47,355 nucleotides of DNA. It comes from an uncultured Porphyromonadaceae bacterium (lineage in GTDB: Bacteria > Bacteroidota > Bacteroidia > Bacteroidales > Muribaculaceae). Positions within the stretch are counted from its first letter, which is position 1, and each line of letters begins with the position of its first letter. The DNA lies in contig CAMNRO010000021.1 of NCBI GenBank assembly GCA_946553045.1, forward strand, positions 1 to 47,355, written 5' to 3'. A model generated the notes under the pieces. That model made no database searches. It saw nothing but the letters and a program-made list of their open reading frames with translations, and was not told the origin of the DNA. This document shows, piece by piece, positions 1 to 8,815 of this stretch. A program made the position numbers and the translations under genes.

Positions 1-605
1 TCATCGTCAAGGGCGACGTCGACGGCTCCATCGAGGCTCTTTCCGACTCGCTCATCAAGCTCTCGACCGAAGAAATCCAGGTCAACGTGCTTCACAAAGC
101 TGTCGGCGAAATCTCCGAGAGCGACGTTACACTTGCCGCAGCCTCCGACGCCATCATCATCGGCTTCCAGGTGCGTCCGAGTGTGGCCGCTCGCCGTGCC
201 GCCGAACGCGACGGCGTCCAGATTCGTCTCTACTCGGTAATCTACCAGGCTATCGAGGAAGTGAAGGACGCCATGGCAGGCATGCTCGCTCCCGAAATCA
301 AGGAAGAAATCACCGGTACGGCCGAAGTGCTCGAGACATTCCATGTTTCGAAGGTCGGAACCATCGCAGGTGCCATTGTCCGCGACGGCAAAATCAAGCG
401 AAACTGCAAAGTTCGTCTTATCCGCGACGGTATCGTGCGCTATACCGGCGAACTCGGCTCGCTCAAGCGCTTCAAGGACGACGTCAAGGAAGTGCTATCC
501 GGCTACGACTGCGGTATCTCCATCGCCGGTTACAACGACATCAAGGTGGGCGACCTCATCGAAGGCTTCGAAGAGAAAGAAGTGGCCCGTACCTCGATTG
601 AATGA
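1..605 (+). CDS. infB: Translation initiation factor IF-2, C-terminal part
   Basis: This is the 3' end of infB, cut by the window edge; the reading frame enters at base 3 and about 200 residues are visible. IF-2 is the GTPase that brings initiator fMet-tRNA to the 30S subunit and promotes subunit joining. The visible part holds the end of domain 3 ([11 protein letters not shown] near the start, then [13 protein letters not shown]) and the C-terminal beta-barrel domain ending at GDLIEGFEE, both typical of bacterial IF-2; the GTPase domain lies outside the window. Its stop overlaps the folK start in an ATGA arrangement, which suggests translational coupling. Assignment is secure from the conserved domain-3 and C2 sequence. 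Confidence 0.95.
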   Translation, partial: IVKGDVDGSIEALSDSLIKLSTEEIQVNVLHKAVGEISESDVTLAAASDAIIIGFQVRPSVAARRAAERDGVQIRLYSVIYQAIEEVKDAMAGMLAPEIKEEITGTAEVLETFHVSKVGTIAGAIVRDGKIKRNCKVRLIRDGIVRYTGELGSLKRFKDDVKEVLSGYDCGISIAGYNDIKVGDLIEGFEEKEVARTSIE

Positions 606-1102
606 TTTCAGAAATACACCTTAATATAGGCTCCAACAGCGGCGACAGCCGGGCTTTCATAGCCCGCGCTGTCGCCGCTTTGCGTTCGGCCTTCGCCGGA
701 ACATTGTCGGTGAGTGGCGAAGTAGTGAGCGAGCCCTGGGGCTTTGTCTCTGCCAATAGTTTTGTGAATGTCGGAGTGCTGATTGCAATCGAAAAAACAG
801 ACCCGTGGACGCCGGCCGCTCTCGAGGCATTGCTTGCAAGGGTCAAGACCCTTGAGAAAGCCATATCGCAGATGCCGCACCGCAAGCCCGACGGTTCATA
901 TGCCGACAGGGAAATCGACATCGACATAATCGCGGTCGACAGCCTCGAATACAACTCTCCTGCGCTCACTTTGCCTCACCCGCACATGTCGGAGCGCCGT
1001 TTCGTCCTCGAGCCCCTTGCCGAACTCGCCCCCGGCTGGAAGCACCCTGCAAGCGGTCGCACCGCCGTAGAAATGCTTGCGCGTCTCGATGCCTGTGAGT
1101 GA
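602..1102 (+). CDS. folK: 2-amino-4-hydroxy-6-hydroxymethyldihydropteridine diphosphokinase
   Basis: HPPK transfers pyrophosphate from ATP to 6-hydroxymethyl-7,8-dihydropterin in folate synthesis, in the cytoplasm. The 166-residue protein has the usual HPPK length and landmarks: GSNSGDS at residues 10-16, FVNVGV at 54-59, and the metal/ATP-binding DREIDIDII at 102-110, followed by [13 protein letters not shown]. The ATG overlaps the infB stop by 4 nt, so it is probably translated by re-initiation from the infB message. No other folate gene is visible nearby. I see no anomaly in the sequence. Confidence 0.95.
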   Translation: MISEIHLNIGSNSGDSRAFIARAVAALRSAFAGTLSVSGEVVSEPWGFVSANSFVNVGVLIAIEKTDPWTPAALEALLARVKTLEKAISQMPHRKPDGSYADREIDIDIIAVDSLEYNSPALTLPHPHMSERRFVLEPLAELAPGWKHPASGRTAVEMLARLDACE

Positions 1103-1176
1103 AGCATTTTTCGTATGTGTCTGTAACTTTTTGATTTTCCCGGCGTCTAATAGATAAACTTCAAAACGACCAGACC

Positions 1177-1284
1177 ATGACTCTACCGTTCTACATCTAT
1201 TTGGTGCCCGTTATAGGTGCTGTTTTAGGAGGCCTGATAGGAGGCATTGCATATAAACAGTACCGGCGCAGAAATAAAAAGTAA
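1177..1284 (+). CDS. Small single-span membrane peptide, 35 aa
   Basis: This short reading frame encodes 35 residues: a hydrophobic stretch from residue 4 to 26 containing a glycine zipper (GAVLGGLIGGIAY), then a strongly basic tail (KQYRRRNKK). That is the shape of a single-pass inner-membrane small protein with its positive end in the cytoplasm. It lies between folK and the convergent sigma-factor gene and is followed after 18 nt by a long hairpin. I recognise no family and no clear promoter. The well-formed helix-plus-basic-tail layout argues that it is real, but a spurious short frame remains possible. Confidence 0.5.
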   Translation: MTLPFYIYLVPVIGAVLGGLIGGIAYKQYRRRNKK

Positions 1285-1302
1285 AATCTACACGGAAAAA
1301 GC

Positions 1303-1336
1303 AACGGCGCCTTCTCGTAAGCGGGAAGGCGTCGTT
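1303..1336. terminator. Hairpin between convergent genes, possible bidirectional terminator
   Basis: A 12-bp stem (1303-1314 with 1325-1336, one G-T pair) closes a 10-nt loop. On the minus strand it is followed by a run of five T (complement of 1296-1300), so it could end transcripts of the leftward sigma-factor gene. On the plus strand it follows the 35-residue gene by 18 nt but lacks a strong T run. Confidence 0.5.
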
Positions 1337-1515
1337 ACTGTACATGTGTGTAAGACTTGATAGATAATCAGCAGTAGTATATGGCAGTAAGTATAATGTT
1401 TTTTACTTGAATCGTTGGCTTAGGCCTTTTTCTTGAATTATGGTGAAATCGTGGGGGAGGTGTCGTTTATATAAAAAACAGATGGTGGAGTTTGTTCAGT
1501 GGAAGAGTATTTTTT

Positions 1516-2010
1516 TTAAGAAAAACGCTCCTGAAGTTTCTTGCGGGCGAAAAAGATGCGGCTTTTTACGGTGCCCAGAGGAAGATTCATGTGCTCGGCG
1601 ATTTCATTGTATTTGTAGCCAGCGACATGCATTGAGAACGGAATGCGGTATTCGTCGGAAAACTCGTTGATGGCAGCTGTGATTTCGTGGGCGCCATAGG
1701 TTTCTTCGGGTGATTCAAATCCGCTGTCCTGACTCAGATTGAGGTGGTAGAGGTTGTCGGTTGTGTCGACGATAGTTGCCGAGCGTACTGTCCGACGGTA
1801 GTTGTTTATGAAGATATTCCGCATAATGGTGAAAACCCAGCCTTTGAAATTGGTGTTTTCTGCGTATTTGTCTTCATTGTCAAGAGCCTTTAGTGTTGTA
1901 TCCTGCAGAAGATCATATGCATCATCGCGATTCGAGGTGAGCATATATGCGAAATTGAGAAGATTCGACTGAAGGCTCATCAGGTTGCTTTGAAATTTAG
2001 CACTTGCCAT
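1516..2010 (-). CDS. RNA polymerase ECF-type sigma factor
   Basis: This 164-residue protein has the two-domain layout of extracytoplasmic-function sigma factors. Region 2 (roughly residues 15-75) recognises the -10 element and contains AYDLLQDT and FKGWVFTIMRN. Region 4 (roughly 115-162) is a helix-turn-helix recognising -35, with YNEIAEHMNLPLGTVKSRI. There is no sigma 1.1 or region 3. No anti-sigma factor or membrane regulator lies on either side, unlike the FecI/FecR pairs common in Bacteroidales, so its control is not visible here. A good promoter with about 65 nt of leader precedes the ATG. Its target genes cannot be told from this window. Confidence 0.93.
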   Translation of the reverse strand: MASAKFQSNLMSLQSNLLNFAYMLTSNRDDAYDLLQDTTLKALDNEDKYAENTNFKGWVFTIMRNIFINNYRRTVRSATIVDTTDNLYHLNLSQDSGFESPEETYGAHEITAAINEFSDEYRIPFSMHVAGYKYNEIAEHMNLPLGTVKSRIFFARKKLQERFS

Positions 2011-2081
2011 AGCTGTAAACTTTAGAAGTTTTTTTAACAGGATTCTTTAGTTCTTGTAGTGTCATTTGTTGTTTGACGATT

Positions 2082-2110
2082 CAAAATTACTGATAATTTA
2101 ATGAAGTCAA
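2082..2110 (-). promoter_or_regulatory. Bacteroidetes-type promoter of the ECF sigma gene
   Basis: On the minus strand TTG (2110-2108) is separated by 18 nt from TAATTTTG (2089-2082), matching the Bacteroidetes TTTG / TAnnTTTG promoter. It lies about 70 nt upstream of the sigma-factor ATG in an AT-rich gene-free stretch. Confidence 0.65.
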
Positions 2111-2244
2111 GAATTTTAATGTTAACGAATGTGAAATTAGTGGCAATTTAATTACAAACGCTATAAAGCATTGATAATCAGTGGCGGAAATTGGCTGTAA
2201 ATTGTTTCAGAATTGTTACAATTGGCAAAAACGACATATTTTTG

Positions 2245-2285
2245 TAACAAAAAAAGACGCGCCCCATGCGATAGGACGCGTCTTT
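2245..2285 (-). terminator. Rho-independent terminator of hppA
   Basis: A 9-bp stem (2285-2277 with 2261-2253 on the minus strand, AAAGACGCG and its complement) with a 15-nt loop is followed by a T run. It sits 18 nt after the hppA stop and would end the long leftward transcript before the sigma-factor promoter. Confidence 0.85.
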
Positions 2286-2302
2286 GATATGCAGATGTTT
2301 TC

Positions 2303-4492
2303 TTAGAAGAGACTCCAGCTGACGGTGAGGCCGGCCATGACGATTGAAACCATCGACATGAGCTTGATAAGAATATTGAGCGAGGGGCCCGATGTGTCTT
2401 TGAACGGGTCGCCGACGGTGTCGCCTACTACAGTGGCTTTGTGCACATCGCTGCCTTTGCCGCCGAAATTACCTTCTTCAACATATTTCTTGGCGTTGTC
2501 CCAGGCACCGCCCGAGTTTGCCATGAATACGGCGAGGACAAAGCCGGCGGAAAGACCGCCTACGAGGAGACCGAGTACGCCGGGAACGCCGAAAATGAGT
2601 CCGGTCACAATCGGGGCTACAATAGCGAGCAGCGAGGGGAATATCATTTCTCGCTGAGCGCCTTTGGTCGAAATCTGCACGCAACGTGCGTAATCCGGCT
2701 CGGCCTTGCCTTCGAGAATGCCCTTGATTTCGCGGAACTGGCGGCGCACTTCGTCTACCATGTGTGCGGCTGCGCGGCCTACGGCGTTCATTGTAAGGCC
2801 GCAGAAGAGGAATGCCATCATGGCACCTATAAACATGCCCGAAAGCACCTTCGGACTCATCAGGTTTACCTCATAGAGTGTCATGAAGTCCACGAATGTC
2901 ATCTGGTGTATGTCAACGACGCGGTCGCCAAGCTGTATGGTAGTCTGGCCGAGACGTTCGAGGCCGATGCGGATTTCTTCTATATATGATGCCAGGAGAG
3001 CCAGGCCGGTGAGAGCCGCCGAACCGATGGCAAAGCCTTTGCCGGTGGCCGCTGTGGTGTTGCCGAGCGAGTCGAGGGCGTCGGTGCGTTTGCGCACTTC
3101 CTTGCCAAGACCGCTCATTTCGGCGTTGCCGCCGGCATTGTCGGCAATCGGGCCGTAGGCGTCTGTGGCGAGGGTGATTCCCAGTGTCGAGAGCATGCCT
3201 ACGGCGGCGATACCGATACCGTAGAGGCCCATGCCGACATTGGCGAAGTCGAAGCCCGAAGCAAACCAGTAGCTCAGTATAATGCCGACTACGACTGCAA
3301 GTACGGGAACGGCTGTCGATACCATGCCCAGGCCTACGCCCGAGATAATGACTGTGGCAGGGCCCGTGGTGCCGCTTTCGGCAAGCTTTTTGGTCGGTTT
3401 ATAGGACTGTGATGTGTAGTATTCCGTAGAGCGCCCTATGACAACGCCCACAAGAAGACCTACGACCACAGAACAACTTATCCACTGCCAGTTGTCGAGG
3501 CCGAGCAGCCAGAGGATAAGGAATGTGGCGCCTACGATGAGCACAGAGCTGAGGTTGGTGCCGAAGGCGAGTGCGCCGAGCAGATTCTTCATGGAGGCGT
3601 CTTCTTTGGTGCGCACGCAGAATATGCCGAGGATAGACAGGAGAATGCCTACGGCTGCGATGAGCATCGGGGCGATTACGGCTTTGTACTGCATCACTTC
3701 GTCGCCGGTGAGCAGATATGCGGCGGCACCCAGGGCAGATGTGGCCAGAATGGAGCCGCAGTACGATTCATAGAGGTCGGCGCCCATGCCGGCGACGTCG
3801 CCTACGTTGTCGCCCACGTTATCGGCGATTGTCGCCGGGTTGCGGGGGTCGTCTTCGGGAATGCCGGCCTCTACTTTGCCTACGAGGTCGGCGCCGACGT
3901 CGGCTGCCTTGGTGTAGATGCCGCCGCCTACGCGGGCGAAGAGAGCCTGGGTGGAGGCACCCATGCCGAATGTGAGCATGGTGGTGGTGATCATTGCCAG
4001 TTTAGCTGTTCCGGGAAGGTCGACAAGCCAGTCGAGAAGAAGATACCAGAATGAAATATCCACAAGGCCGAGACCAACCACTACAAGACCCATCACGGCT
4101 CCCGAGCGGAAAGCTACGCGCAGGCCTGCGTTGAGCGAGCCGCGGGCGGCGTTGGCAGTTCGGGCCGAGGCGTATGTGGCGGTCTTCATGCCCAGGAAGC
4201 CGGAGAGGCCCGAGAAAAAGCCGCCGGTGAGGAATGCGACGGGCACCCACGGATTCTGAAGCTGGAAGCCGTAGGCCATGACGGAGAACAGCACGACAAG
4301 ACACAGGAATACGAGCCCTACGATTTTATACTGTTGCTTGAGATAAGACATTGCGCCTTTGCGCACGTGCGACGCTATGCGCGCCATCGTCTCGGTGCCT
4401 TCGCTTTCTCGCATCATCTGACGGTAGAAATACCACGCCAGAGCAAGGGCTACGACTGCCGAAACAGGTACGAGCCAAAATACAGGATTCAT
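2303..4492 (-). CDS. hppA: Membrane-bound cation-translocating pyrophosphatase
   Basis: The 729-residue protein hydrolyses pyrophosphate and pumps Na+ and/or H+ across the inner membrane. Many hydrophobic segments fit the roughly 16-helix M-PPase fold. The active-site signatures are present: DVGADLVGKVE, the acidic DNVGDNVGDVAGMGADL, and the C-terminal GDTVGDPFKDTSGPS. Near residue 480 it reads GNTTAATGKG; alanine at this site marks the K+-dependent class, whereas K+-independent H+ pumps have lysine. Bacteroides members of this class are known to move Na+ and H+, so that is the likely activity (inference). It is the last gene of the leftward series, 43 nt after a small envelope gene, and is followed by a strong terminator. 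Confidence 0.96.
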   Translation of the reverse strand: MNPVFWLVPVSAVVALALAWYFYRQMMRESEGTETMARIASHVRKGAMSYLKQQYKIVGLVFLCLVVLFSVMAYGFQLQNPWVPVAFLTGGFFSGLSGFLGMKTATYASARTANAARGSLNAGLRVAFRSGAVMGLVVVGLGLVDISFWYLLLDWLVDLPGTAKLAMITTTMLTFGMGASTQALFARVGGGIYTKAADVGADLVGKVEAGIPEDDPRNPATIADNVGDNVGDVAGMGADLYESYCGSILATSALGAAAYLLTGDEVMQYKAVIAPMLIAAVGILLSILGIFCVRTKEDASMKNLLGALAFGTNLSSVLIVGATFLILWLLGLDNWQWISCSVVVGLLVGVVIGRSTEYYTSQSYKPTKKLAESGTTGPATVIISGVGLGMVSTAVPVLAVVVGIILSYWFASGFDFANVGMGLYGIGIAAVGMLSTLGITLATDAYGPIADNAGGNAEMSGLGKEVRKRTDALDSLGNTTAATGKGFAIGSAALTGLALLASYIEEIRIGLERLGQTTIQLGDRVVDIHQMTFVDFMTLYEVNLMSPKVLSGMFIGAMMAFLFCGLTMNAVGRAAAHMVDEVRRQFREIKGILEGKAEPDYARCVQISTKGAQREMIFPSLLAIVAPIVTGLIFGVPGVLGLLVGGLSAGFVLAVFMANSGGAWDNAKKYVEEGNFGGKGSDVHKATVVGDTVGDPFKDTSGPSLNILIKLMSMVSIVMAGLTVSWSLF

Positions 4493-4535
4493 GGTTTAAT
4501 TGTGATTTAGGGGTTTATAATTAATGATGATTTAT

Positions 4536-5015
4536 TCATGGGGTTGCCGTGAAGACGGTGTCGACAGCTATTTCGACGTCATATGGCGTTGCTTTGGCCG
4601 ATTTATGGCCTACCGTCGAGCGGGTGTAGTAGAATGCCTGCTGTACGTCCCAGGAGCGGACTCCGATCATGCGTGTCTCGCCGGGAGGAATGTCGGCTCC
4701 GACGTTGTGGCTGGCGCGGTGCAGGAGGTGCTTGTCGAGGTCGTAGTAGCTGATGGTGAAAGCTATGCGGCGTATTGTCGATGTGCCGGTGTTTGTTGTG
4801 AAGAAAGTCTCGCGGCGCGAGCGCAGGGGCTTGTCGTAGCCCTTGACCTCAACCCGGTCTATACCTGGCGCGGCAATGGTGTCGTAGACCGGCTTTACGG
4901 CTGTTGCCGAAGCTTCTTTGGCTTCTGCTCTCGCATGAAGTCCGCGCCTTGTGGTGCGCTGTGCCGCACATGCAAGCGATAAGGCAATAATGGCTAATAC
5001 GGGCAGTCTTCTCAT
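4536..5015 (-). CDS. Small exported protein, FxLYD-like, function unknown
   Basis: A 159-residue protein with an N-terminal hydrophobic export segment ending near a cysteine (SLACAAQ, residues 13-19); the lipobox is poor because serine, not leucine, is at -3, so lipoprotein status is doubtful. The rest looks like one beta-sandwich: FFTTNTGTSTIRRIAFTISYYD, read as two adjacent strands, then IPPGETRMI and a tyrosine-rich end. This pattern resembles FxLYD-type domains (inference). Its ATG overlaps the stop of the preceding gene by 4 nt and hppA follows after 43 nt. I cannot assign a function. Confidence 0.8.
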   Translation of the reverse strand: MRRLPVLAIIALSLACAAQRTTRRGLHARAEAKEASATAVKPVYDTIAAPGIDRVEVKGYDKPLRSRRETFFTTNTGTSTIRRIAFTISYYDLDKHLLHRASHNVGADIPPGETRMIGVRSWDVQQAFYYTRSTVGHKSAKATPYDVEIAVDTVFTATP

Positions 5016-5536
5016 AGTATTACAGGCGATGGCGTGGTGTCGATTCTCACGGCTCCGTCTATGCCTTCAGGTCGGTTGTCGCTGTCTATCACGGCTATGC
5101 GGAATAGATATGGCAACAGTCGCCTGAGATTCACGCGCTTGCCCCGGCGGTATGCCTTGAAAGTGCATGAGCGCATGCCGGTGTCGAATTCGACTATAAA
5201 GGTTTGTTTCTTGTCTTTAAGCTTCACAGAGCTTTCCGCAGGGTCTGCAAAGAACTCGGCATCATAGCAGAGAGGCACGGCAGTGGCAGTGAGTGTGCCG
5301 ATGACAGTGCCGGGGGCTATGCGGTAGTCCGACGACTCTACAACGGCTACGGTGTAGGCATCGCGTGCGCCGGCCCGGCGGCTGAAACGTAGCACCGAGC
5401 CCGAGGCGGTGGTTTCCCATACGCCGCAGGCATCGGTGTGTTCTGCGTCATTGCCTGTCTCCACAATGCTCAGTGGAGGAACTGCCGCTGCTGTCAGATA
5501 AAGAGCGGCGCAGGCGATGACGGCTCTCAGTCTCAT
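5012..5536 (-). CDS. Exported protein of unknown function, 174 aa
   Basis: The protein starts with a signal-peptide-like segment (residues 1-18, RLRAVIACAALYLTAAA) and is otherwise beta-rich. Near residues 38-52 it has a GVWETTASGSVLRF stretch, and later a basic KAYRRGKRVNLRRLLPYLF segment that could contact membrane or partner. I recognise no family. It overlaps the DUF3078 gene upstream by 4 nt and the next small gene downstream by 4 nt, so the three are almost certainly made together and probably act in the same envelope compartment. Confidence 0.8.
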   Translation of the reverse strand: MRLRAVIACAALYLTAAAVPPLSIVETGNDAEHTDACGVWETTASGSVLRFSRRAGARDAYTVAVVESSDYRIAPGTVIGTLTATAVPLCYDAEFFADPAESSVKLKDKKQTFIVEFDTGMRSCTFKAYRRGKRVNLRRLLPYLFRIAVIDSDNRPEGIDGAVRIDTTPSPVIL

Positions 5537-6972
5537 ATGCTCTTGAAGGCGTAGGAGAAGCCGATAGATAGAATCTCCTTGATTTGGAGCTTTTTCCAGT
5601 CGGGGTGGTCCTCGTAGTAAGGTGTGAGGGTGTCGTAGCGGGCGTTGAAGTTAATCTGGGTGGAGAGGAAGCGGTTGATGGTGAACGCCAGCGTGTTTTC
5701 CCAGTCGGCCTGGAAACTGTCGTAGTTGGAGAACGCGAAAAGACGCGAGTTGAACGAAATGTTGTTGCAGAGTTTCCAGAATACACGTATCTCGGCGGAC
5801 GAACCGAAGTTATGCTTGGTTATTCGGCCCTCGTCGATGCCGTAGTTGGCCGGATTCAAACGGTGGCTTATGCAGGTCTTGAGTCCGTACGACAGCGGAG
5901 CCAGAGAGGCGTCGAATGTGAATGTTTTCTTGGCGTTGGCGTAGTTGTAGGTCATACCGATACCGACTGTGAGCTCGCCGGGCGACATGAAAGCCGAACG
6001 GAGCTGAGTCGAATTCACATTGTAGGAGTTCAGGAGCTGAGTCTTGAACTGGCCGGTGAACGAGTAGTACCACCGTCTTGCGGCCTTGATACCGAATGTG
6101 GTGTTTACCTGGAAAATATCGTCGGTTATATTATAGTTGTGTATTGTGTCGTTGGGCGCGTTGTTGATGCCGAGTTTATACTGCGCGGTGGTCTCGAAGA
6201 GGAGGTTGGGGTGGTACTCGGTGTTGAGTTTCACGTTGTAGACCACGTTGGCAAGCATGTTGATATTGTTGTTGCCGCCCTGATACCAGTTGGGCGACAC
6301 ATATGCCTGCGAGAACTGCAGCAATGCGTTGAAAGAGCGTATCCAGTGGCGTTTTCTCACCGGAGCCGACGAGATTGTGGCGCCCACATTCTTGGCGTTG
6401 TCGAGTTCGCGGATTTCGATGGTGTGTTTCGACGGGTCGACGACTGCATGGTACTGCTTCGGAGCTTCGGGGAGCAGATCGATGTTGTAATATACCTTTT
6501 CGGGGTGTTTGGAGAATAGGTTGTATTTCATCGCTTCCATGGCTCTGTTGAGAGCAGCCTGTTCTTCGAGCCACCGCATGGTCTGGTTGCCGCTGAGGTC
6601 GCTCTTGAAGGGGTCGTTGTCGGCAGGAAATTTGTGGTGGTCGAATACTGCCGGAAGGAAGAAGTAGGACGGCAGAGGATCGGTGCCCATCGTAGTTTCC
6701 CGCGGTATATATTTAATGGAGTCGAGATACTGGTCTATTTCCTCTATGGACCGCACGCGGTAAAGGGTTGAGTCGGCGATGGATTCGGTCGTCGTGAGAG
6801 CCTGCGGCATTGCGTTGGAAAGCGCTTTTTCGGCTGGAGCTTCGACGATAATGATTGTGTCGGGAGTCACTTCGCCCACTTTGGCGTTATCGAAATACAT
6901 TGCCTGAGCGTTTGCGGCTGTATAGGCCGGCAAAAGGGCGGCTATGCCCATGATAAATGCTTTTATAGTCAT
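5533..6972 (-). CDS. DUF3078 outer-membrane beta-barrel protein
   Basis: From the ATG at 6972 this is a 479-residue protein with a signal peptide (MTIKAFIMGIAALL...AYTAANAQA). The second half alternates polar and aromatic strands, as in an outer-membrane barrel, and ends in FSYAFKSI with a terminal hydrophobic strand. The FSQAYVSPNWYQGGNNN stretch is the hallmark of Bacteroidetes DUF3078 proteins, whose role is unknown. I chose 6972 rather than the upstream 7005 start because it restores the signal peptide at the N-terminus and gives the ATGA overlap with the menG stop. It is coupled by 4-nt overlaps to menG upstream and to a small exported protein downstream. Confidence 0.88.
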   Translation of the reverse strand: MTIKAFIMGIAALLPAYTAANAQAMYFDNAKVGEVTPDTIIIVEAPAEKALSNAMPQALTTTESIADSTLYRVRSIEEIDQYLDSIKYIPRETTMGTDPLPSYFFLPAVFDHHKFPADNDPFKSDLSGNQTMRWLEEQAALNRAMEAMKYNLFSKHPEKVYYNIDLLPEAPKQYHAVVDPSKHTIEIRELDNAKNVGATISSAPVRKRHWIRSFNALLQFSQAYVSPNWYQGGNNNINMLANVVYNVKLNTEYHPNLLFETTAQYKLGINNAPNDTIHNYNITDDIFQVNTTFGIKAARRWYYSFTGQFKTQLLNSYNVNSTQLRSAFMSPGELTVGIGMTYNYANAKKTFTFDASLAPLSYGLKTCISHRLNPANYGIDEGRITKHNFGSSAEIRVFWKLCNNISFNSRLFAFSNYDSFQADWENTLAFTINRFLSTQINFNARYDTLTPYYEDHPDWKKLQIKEILSIGFSYAFKSI

Positions 6973-7709
6973 AGTCGTGGTTTGAATGCGATATACAAAG
7001 TGCATACGCCCAAAGTAAGCGTGCGGAACGAGGCGTTCTCGAGGCCGGCATTCTCCATGAGGGCTGTCATGCGTTGGCGTTGGGGTGCGGCGGCTATGCT
7101 CTCCGGCAGATAGGCATATGCGCTGCGGTCTCCGGCAATCAGGCTGCCGGCAAGAGGAATGAGGCTCCGGGTATATAGTTTGTAGAATGGTTTTGTCCAG
7201 GCTGCTGTCGGGGTTGAGAGCTCGAGCACGGCGAGCTTTCCTCCGGGGCGCAGTATGCGGGCCATCTCGCGGTAGCCGGCGGCGATATCGGCGAAGTTGC
7301 GCACGCCGTAGGCTATTGTCACGAGGTCGAAGCTGTTGTCGGGCAGCCCGGTGTCGAGACAGTCGGCCTGACGGAAGTCTATTTCGGCGCCTTGTGCGGC
7401 GGCCTTTTCGCGTGCTTTGTCGAGCATTCCCTCCGACAGGTCGATTCCGGTGACCTTTGCGGCGGGTATGCGGCGGCTCAGGGCAAGCGCCACGTCGCCG
7501 GTGCCTGTGGCGAGGTCGGCTATGTCTCCGGGTTCGCAGGCCGAGGCTTCGGCGAGCAGTCTGCGCAGCCAGAGGCGGTCGAGGCCGAATGTCATTGCGC
7601 GGTTCATGAAGTCGTATGCCGGCGCGATGGCGTCGAACATTGCTTCAACCTGTTTTTCCTTCTGCCTTGAGTCGTTGTGGTAAGGATTTATTTTTTCTAC
7701 TTTTTCCAA
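6969..7709 (-). CDS. ubiE: Demethylmenaquinone methyltransferase (UbiE/MenG)
   Basis: This SAM-dependent methyltransferase makes menaquinone from demethylmenaquinone, the last step of respiratory quinone synthesis. It has the family N-terminus VEAMFDAIAPAYDFMNR, SAM motif I DLATGTGDVAL, GIDLSEGML, and the post-motif VTIAYGVRNFAD. The open frame reaches a GTG at 7775, but those extra residues overlap a purC-end hairpin and do not look like the family. I propose the TTG at 7709, giving 246 residues and an N-terminus EKINPYHND that fits Bacteroidales MenG; the start is uncertain. The stop overlaps the DUF3078 ATG. Confidence 0.93.
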   Translation of the reverse strand: MEKVEKINPYHNDSRQKEKQVEAMFDAIAPAYDFMNRAMTFGLDRLWLRRLLAEASACEPGDIADLATGTGDVALALSRRIPAAKVTGIDLSEGMLDKAREKAAAQGAEIDFRQADCLDTGLPDNSFDLVTIAYGVRNFADIAAGYREMARILRPGGKLAVLELSTPTAAWTKPFYKLYTRSLIPLAGSLIAGDRSAYAYLPESIAAAPQRQRMTALMENAGLENASFRTLTLGVCTLYIAFKPRL

Positions 7710-7745
7710 ATTCCGGAGTGATGGGTAGGGATAAAAATATATTTT

Positions 7746-7784
7746 GCAGCGAGGACGTGCATGCTTTGCGCACACCCTCGCTGC
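7746..7784 (-). terminator. Hairpin after purC, possible terminator or attenuator
   Basis: A 9-bp stem (7746-7754 with 7776-7784) continues after a 2-nt mismatch with 4 more pairs (7757-7760 with 7770-7773). It begins 19 nt after the purC stop. The minus-strand side is followed by an AAAATATATTTTT tail rather than a clean T run, so it may only partly separate purC from menG. Confidence 0.5.
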
Positions 7785-7802
7785 CTTTGGTTTTTTGCCG
7801 TA

Positions 7803-8744
7803 TCAGAGATTGGCGAGGAAATCGAGCACACCGGTCTCGATACGCTTCTCAGCGTCGGCTTCGGGTGCGGGCTCGAATTTACGGCCTGTCACATGCTCGT
7901 AGAGCTCGATATAGCGCTCTGATATGCTGCGGCATATTTCGTCGGTCATCTCGGGTACGACCTGGCCGGGCTTGCCCATGAAGCCGTTGTCCATCAGCCA
8001 CTGGCGCACGAATTCTTTCGACAGCTGGCGCTGGGCCTTGCCCTGCTCGAAGAGTTCCTGATAGGTGTCGGCATAGAAATAGCGCGACGAGTCGGGGGTG
8101 TGGATTTCGTCGATGAGCATGATTTTGTCGGCGAGCTTGCCGAATTCATACTTGGTGTCGACCAGGATAAGACCGCGGTCGGCTGCCATCTTTGTGCCGA
8201 TTTCGAAGAGGCGCAGAGCGTATTTTTCGATTACGGCATAGTCTTCGGCCGACACGAGGCCGCGGGCAATGATTTCTTCGCGCGAAATGTTCTCGTCATG
8301 GCCTTCGTCGGCTTTGGTAGTGGGAGTGACGATAGGCTGGGGCAGGCGTTCGTTTTCGCGCAGACCTTCGGGGAGCTTGACACCGCAGATTTCGCGTGCG
8401 CCGGCTGCATATTCGCGCCATGCGCTGCCGGCCAGATAGCCGCGCACAATCATTTCCACGCGGAAACCTTCGCAACGGGCTCCTGCTGTGGCCATCGGGT
8501 CGACTTCGGCGAGTTTCCAGTTGGGAACCTCGTCAGCGGTGGCATCGAGGAAGTAATTGGCAATCTGATTGAGCACCTGTCCTTTAAAGGGGATTCCTTT
8601 GGGGAGCACGACATCGAATGCCGATATACGGTCGGTTGCGACGAGCACGATGATATCGTTAGCCAGAGTGTAAACGTCGCGGACTTTACCGTGATAGACG
8701 CCGGTCTGGCCGGGGAAGTTGAAGTCGGTGTGAGTGAGGGTCAT
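7803..8744 (-). CDS. purC: Phosphoribosylaminoimidazole-succinocarboxamide synthase
   Basis: SAICAR synthase joins aspartate to CAIR with ATP in purine synthesis. The 313-residue protein is of the long type seen in Bacteroidetes. It has the N-terminal GKVRDVYTL, the [13 protein letters not shown] signature near residue 37, [10 protein letters not shown] for nucleotide/substrate binding, and [12 protein letters not shown]. The C-terminal extension (residues about 240-313) includes the [25 protein letters not shown] segment, split here only by description. It lies between phoH (71 nt upstream) and menG. The ATG start agrees with the family N-terminus. Confidence 0.96.
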   Translation of the reverse strand: MTLTHTDFNFPGQTGVYHGKVRDVYTLANDIIVLVATDRISAFDVVLPKGIPFKGQVLNQIANYFLDATADEVPNWKLAEVDPMATAGARCEGFRVEMIVRGYLAGSAWREYAAGAREICGVKLPEGLRENERLPQPIVTPTTKADEGHDENISREEIIARGLVSAEDYAVIEKYALRLFEIGTKMAADRGLILVDTKYEFGKLADKIMLIDEIHTPDSSRYFYADTYQELFEQGKAQRQLSKEFVRQWLMDNGFMGKPGQVVPEMTDEICRSISERYIELYEHVTGRKFEPAPEADAEKRIETGVLDFLANL

Positions 8745-8815
8745 GATTGGCTGTTTTTTAGCGGTTGTGCCGGCAAGCTGTCGTGAAGCCTTAGGGCTGA
8801 CAGGCTTACTGGCTT

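Noticed and set aside
5584-6519. Plus-strand open frame of about 310 codons opposite DUF3078
   Set aside because: It is valine/glutamate/arginine-rich shadow sequence opposite a clear outer-membrane protein gene.
7710-7775. GTG start of menG at 7775
   Set aside because: The codon lies in a strong hairpin after purC and the added residues are not family-like.
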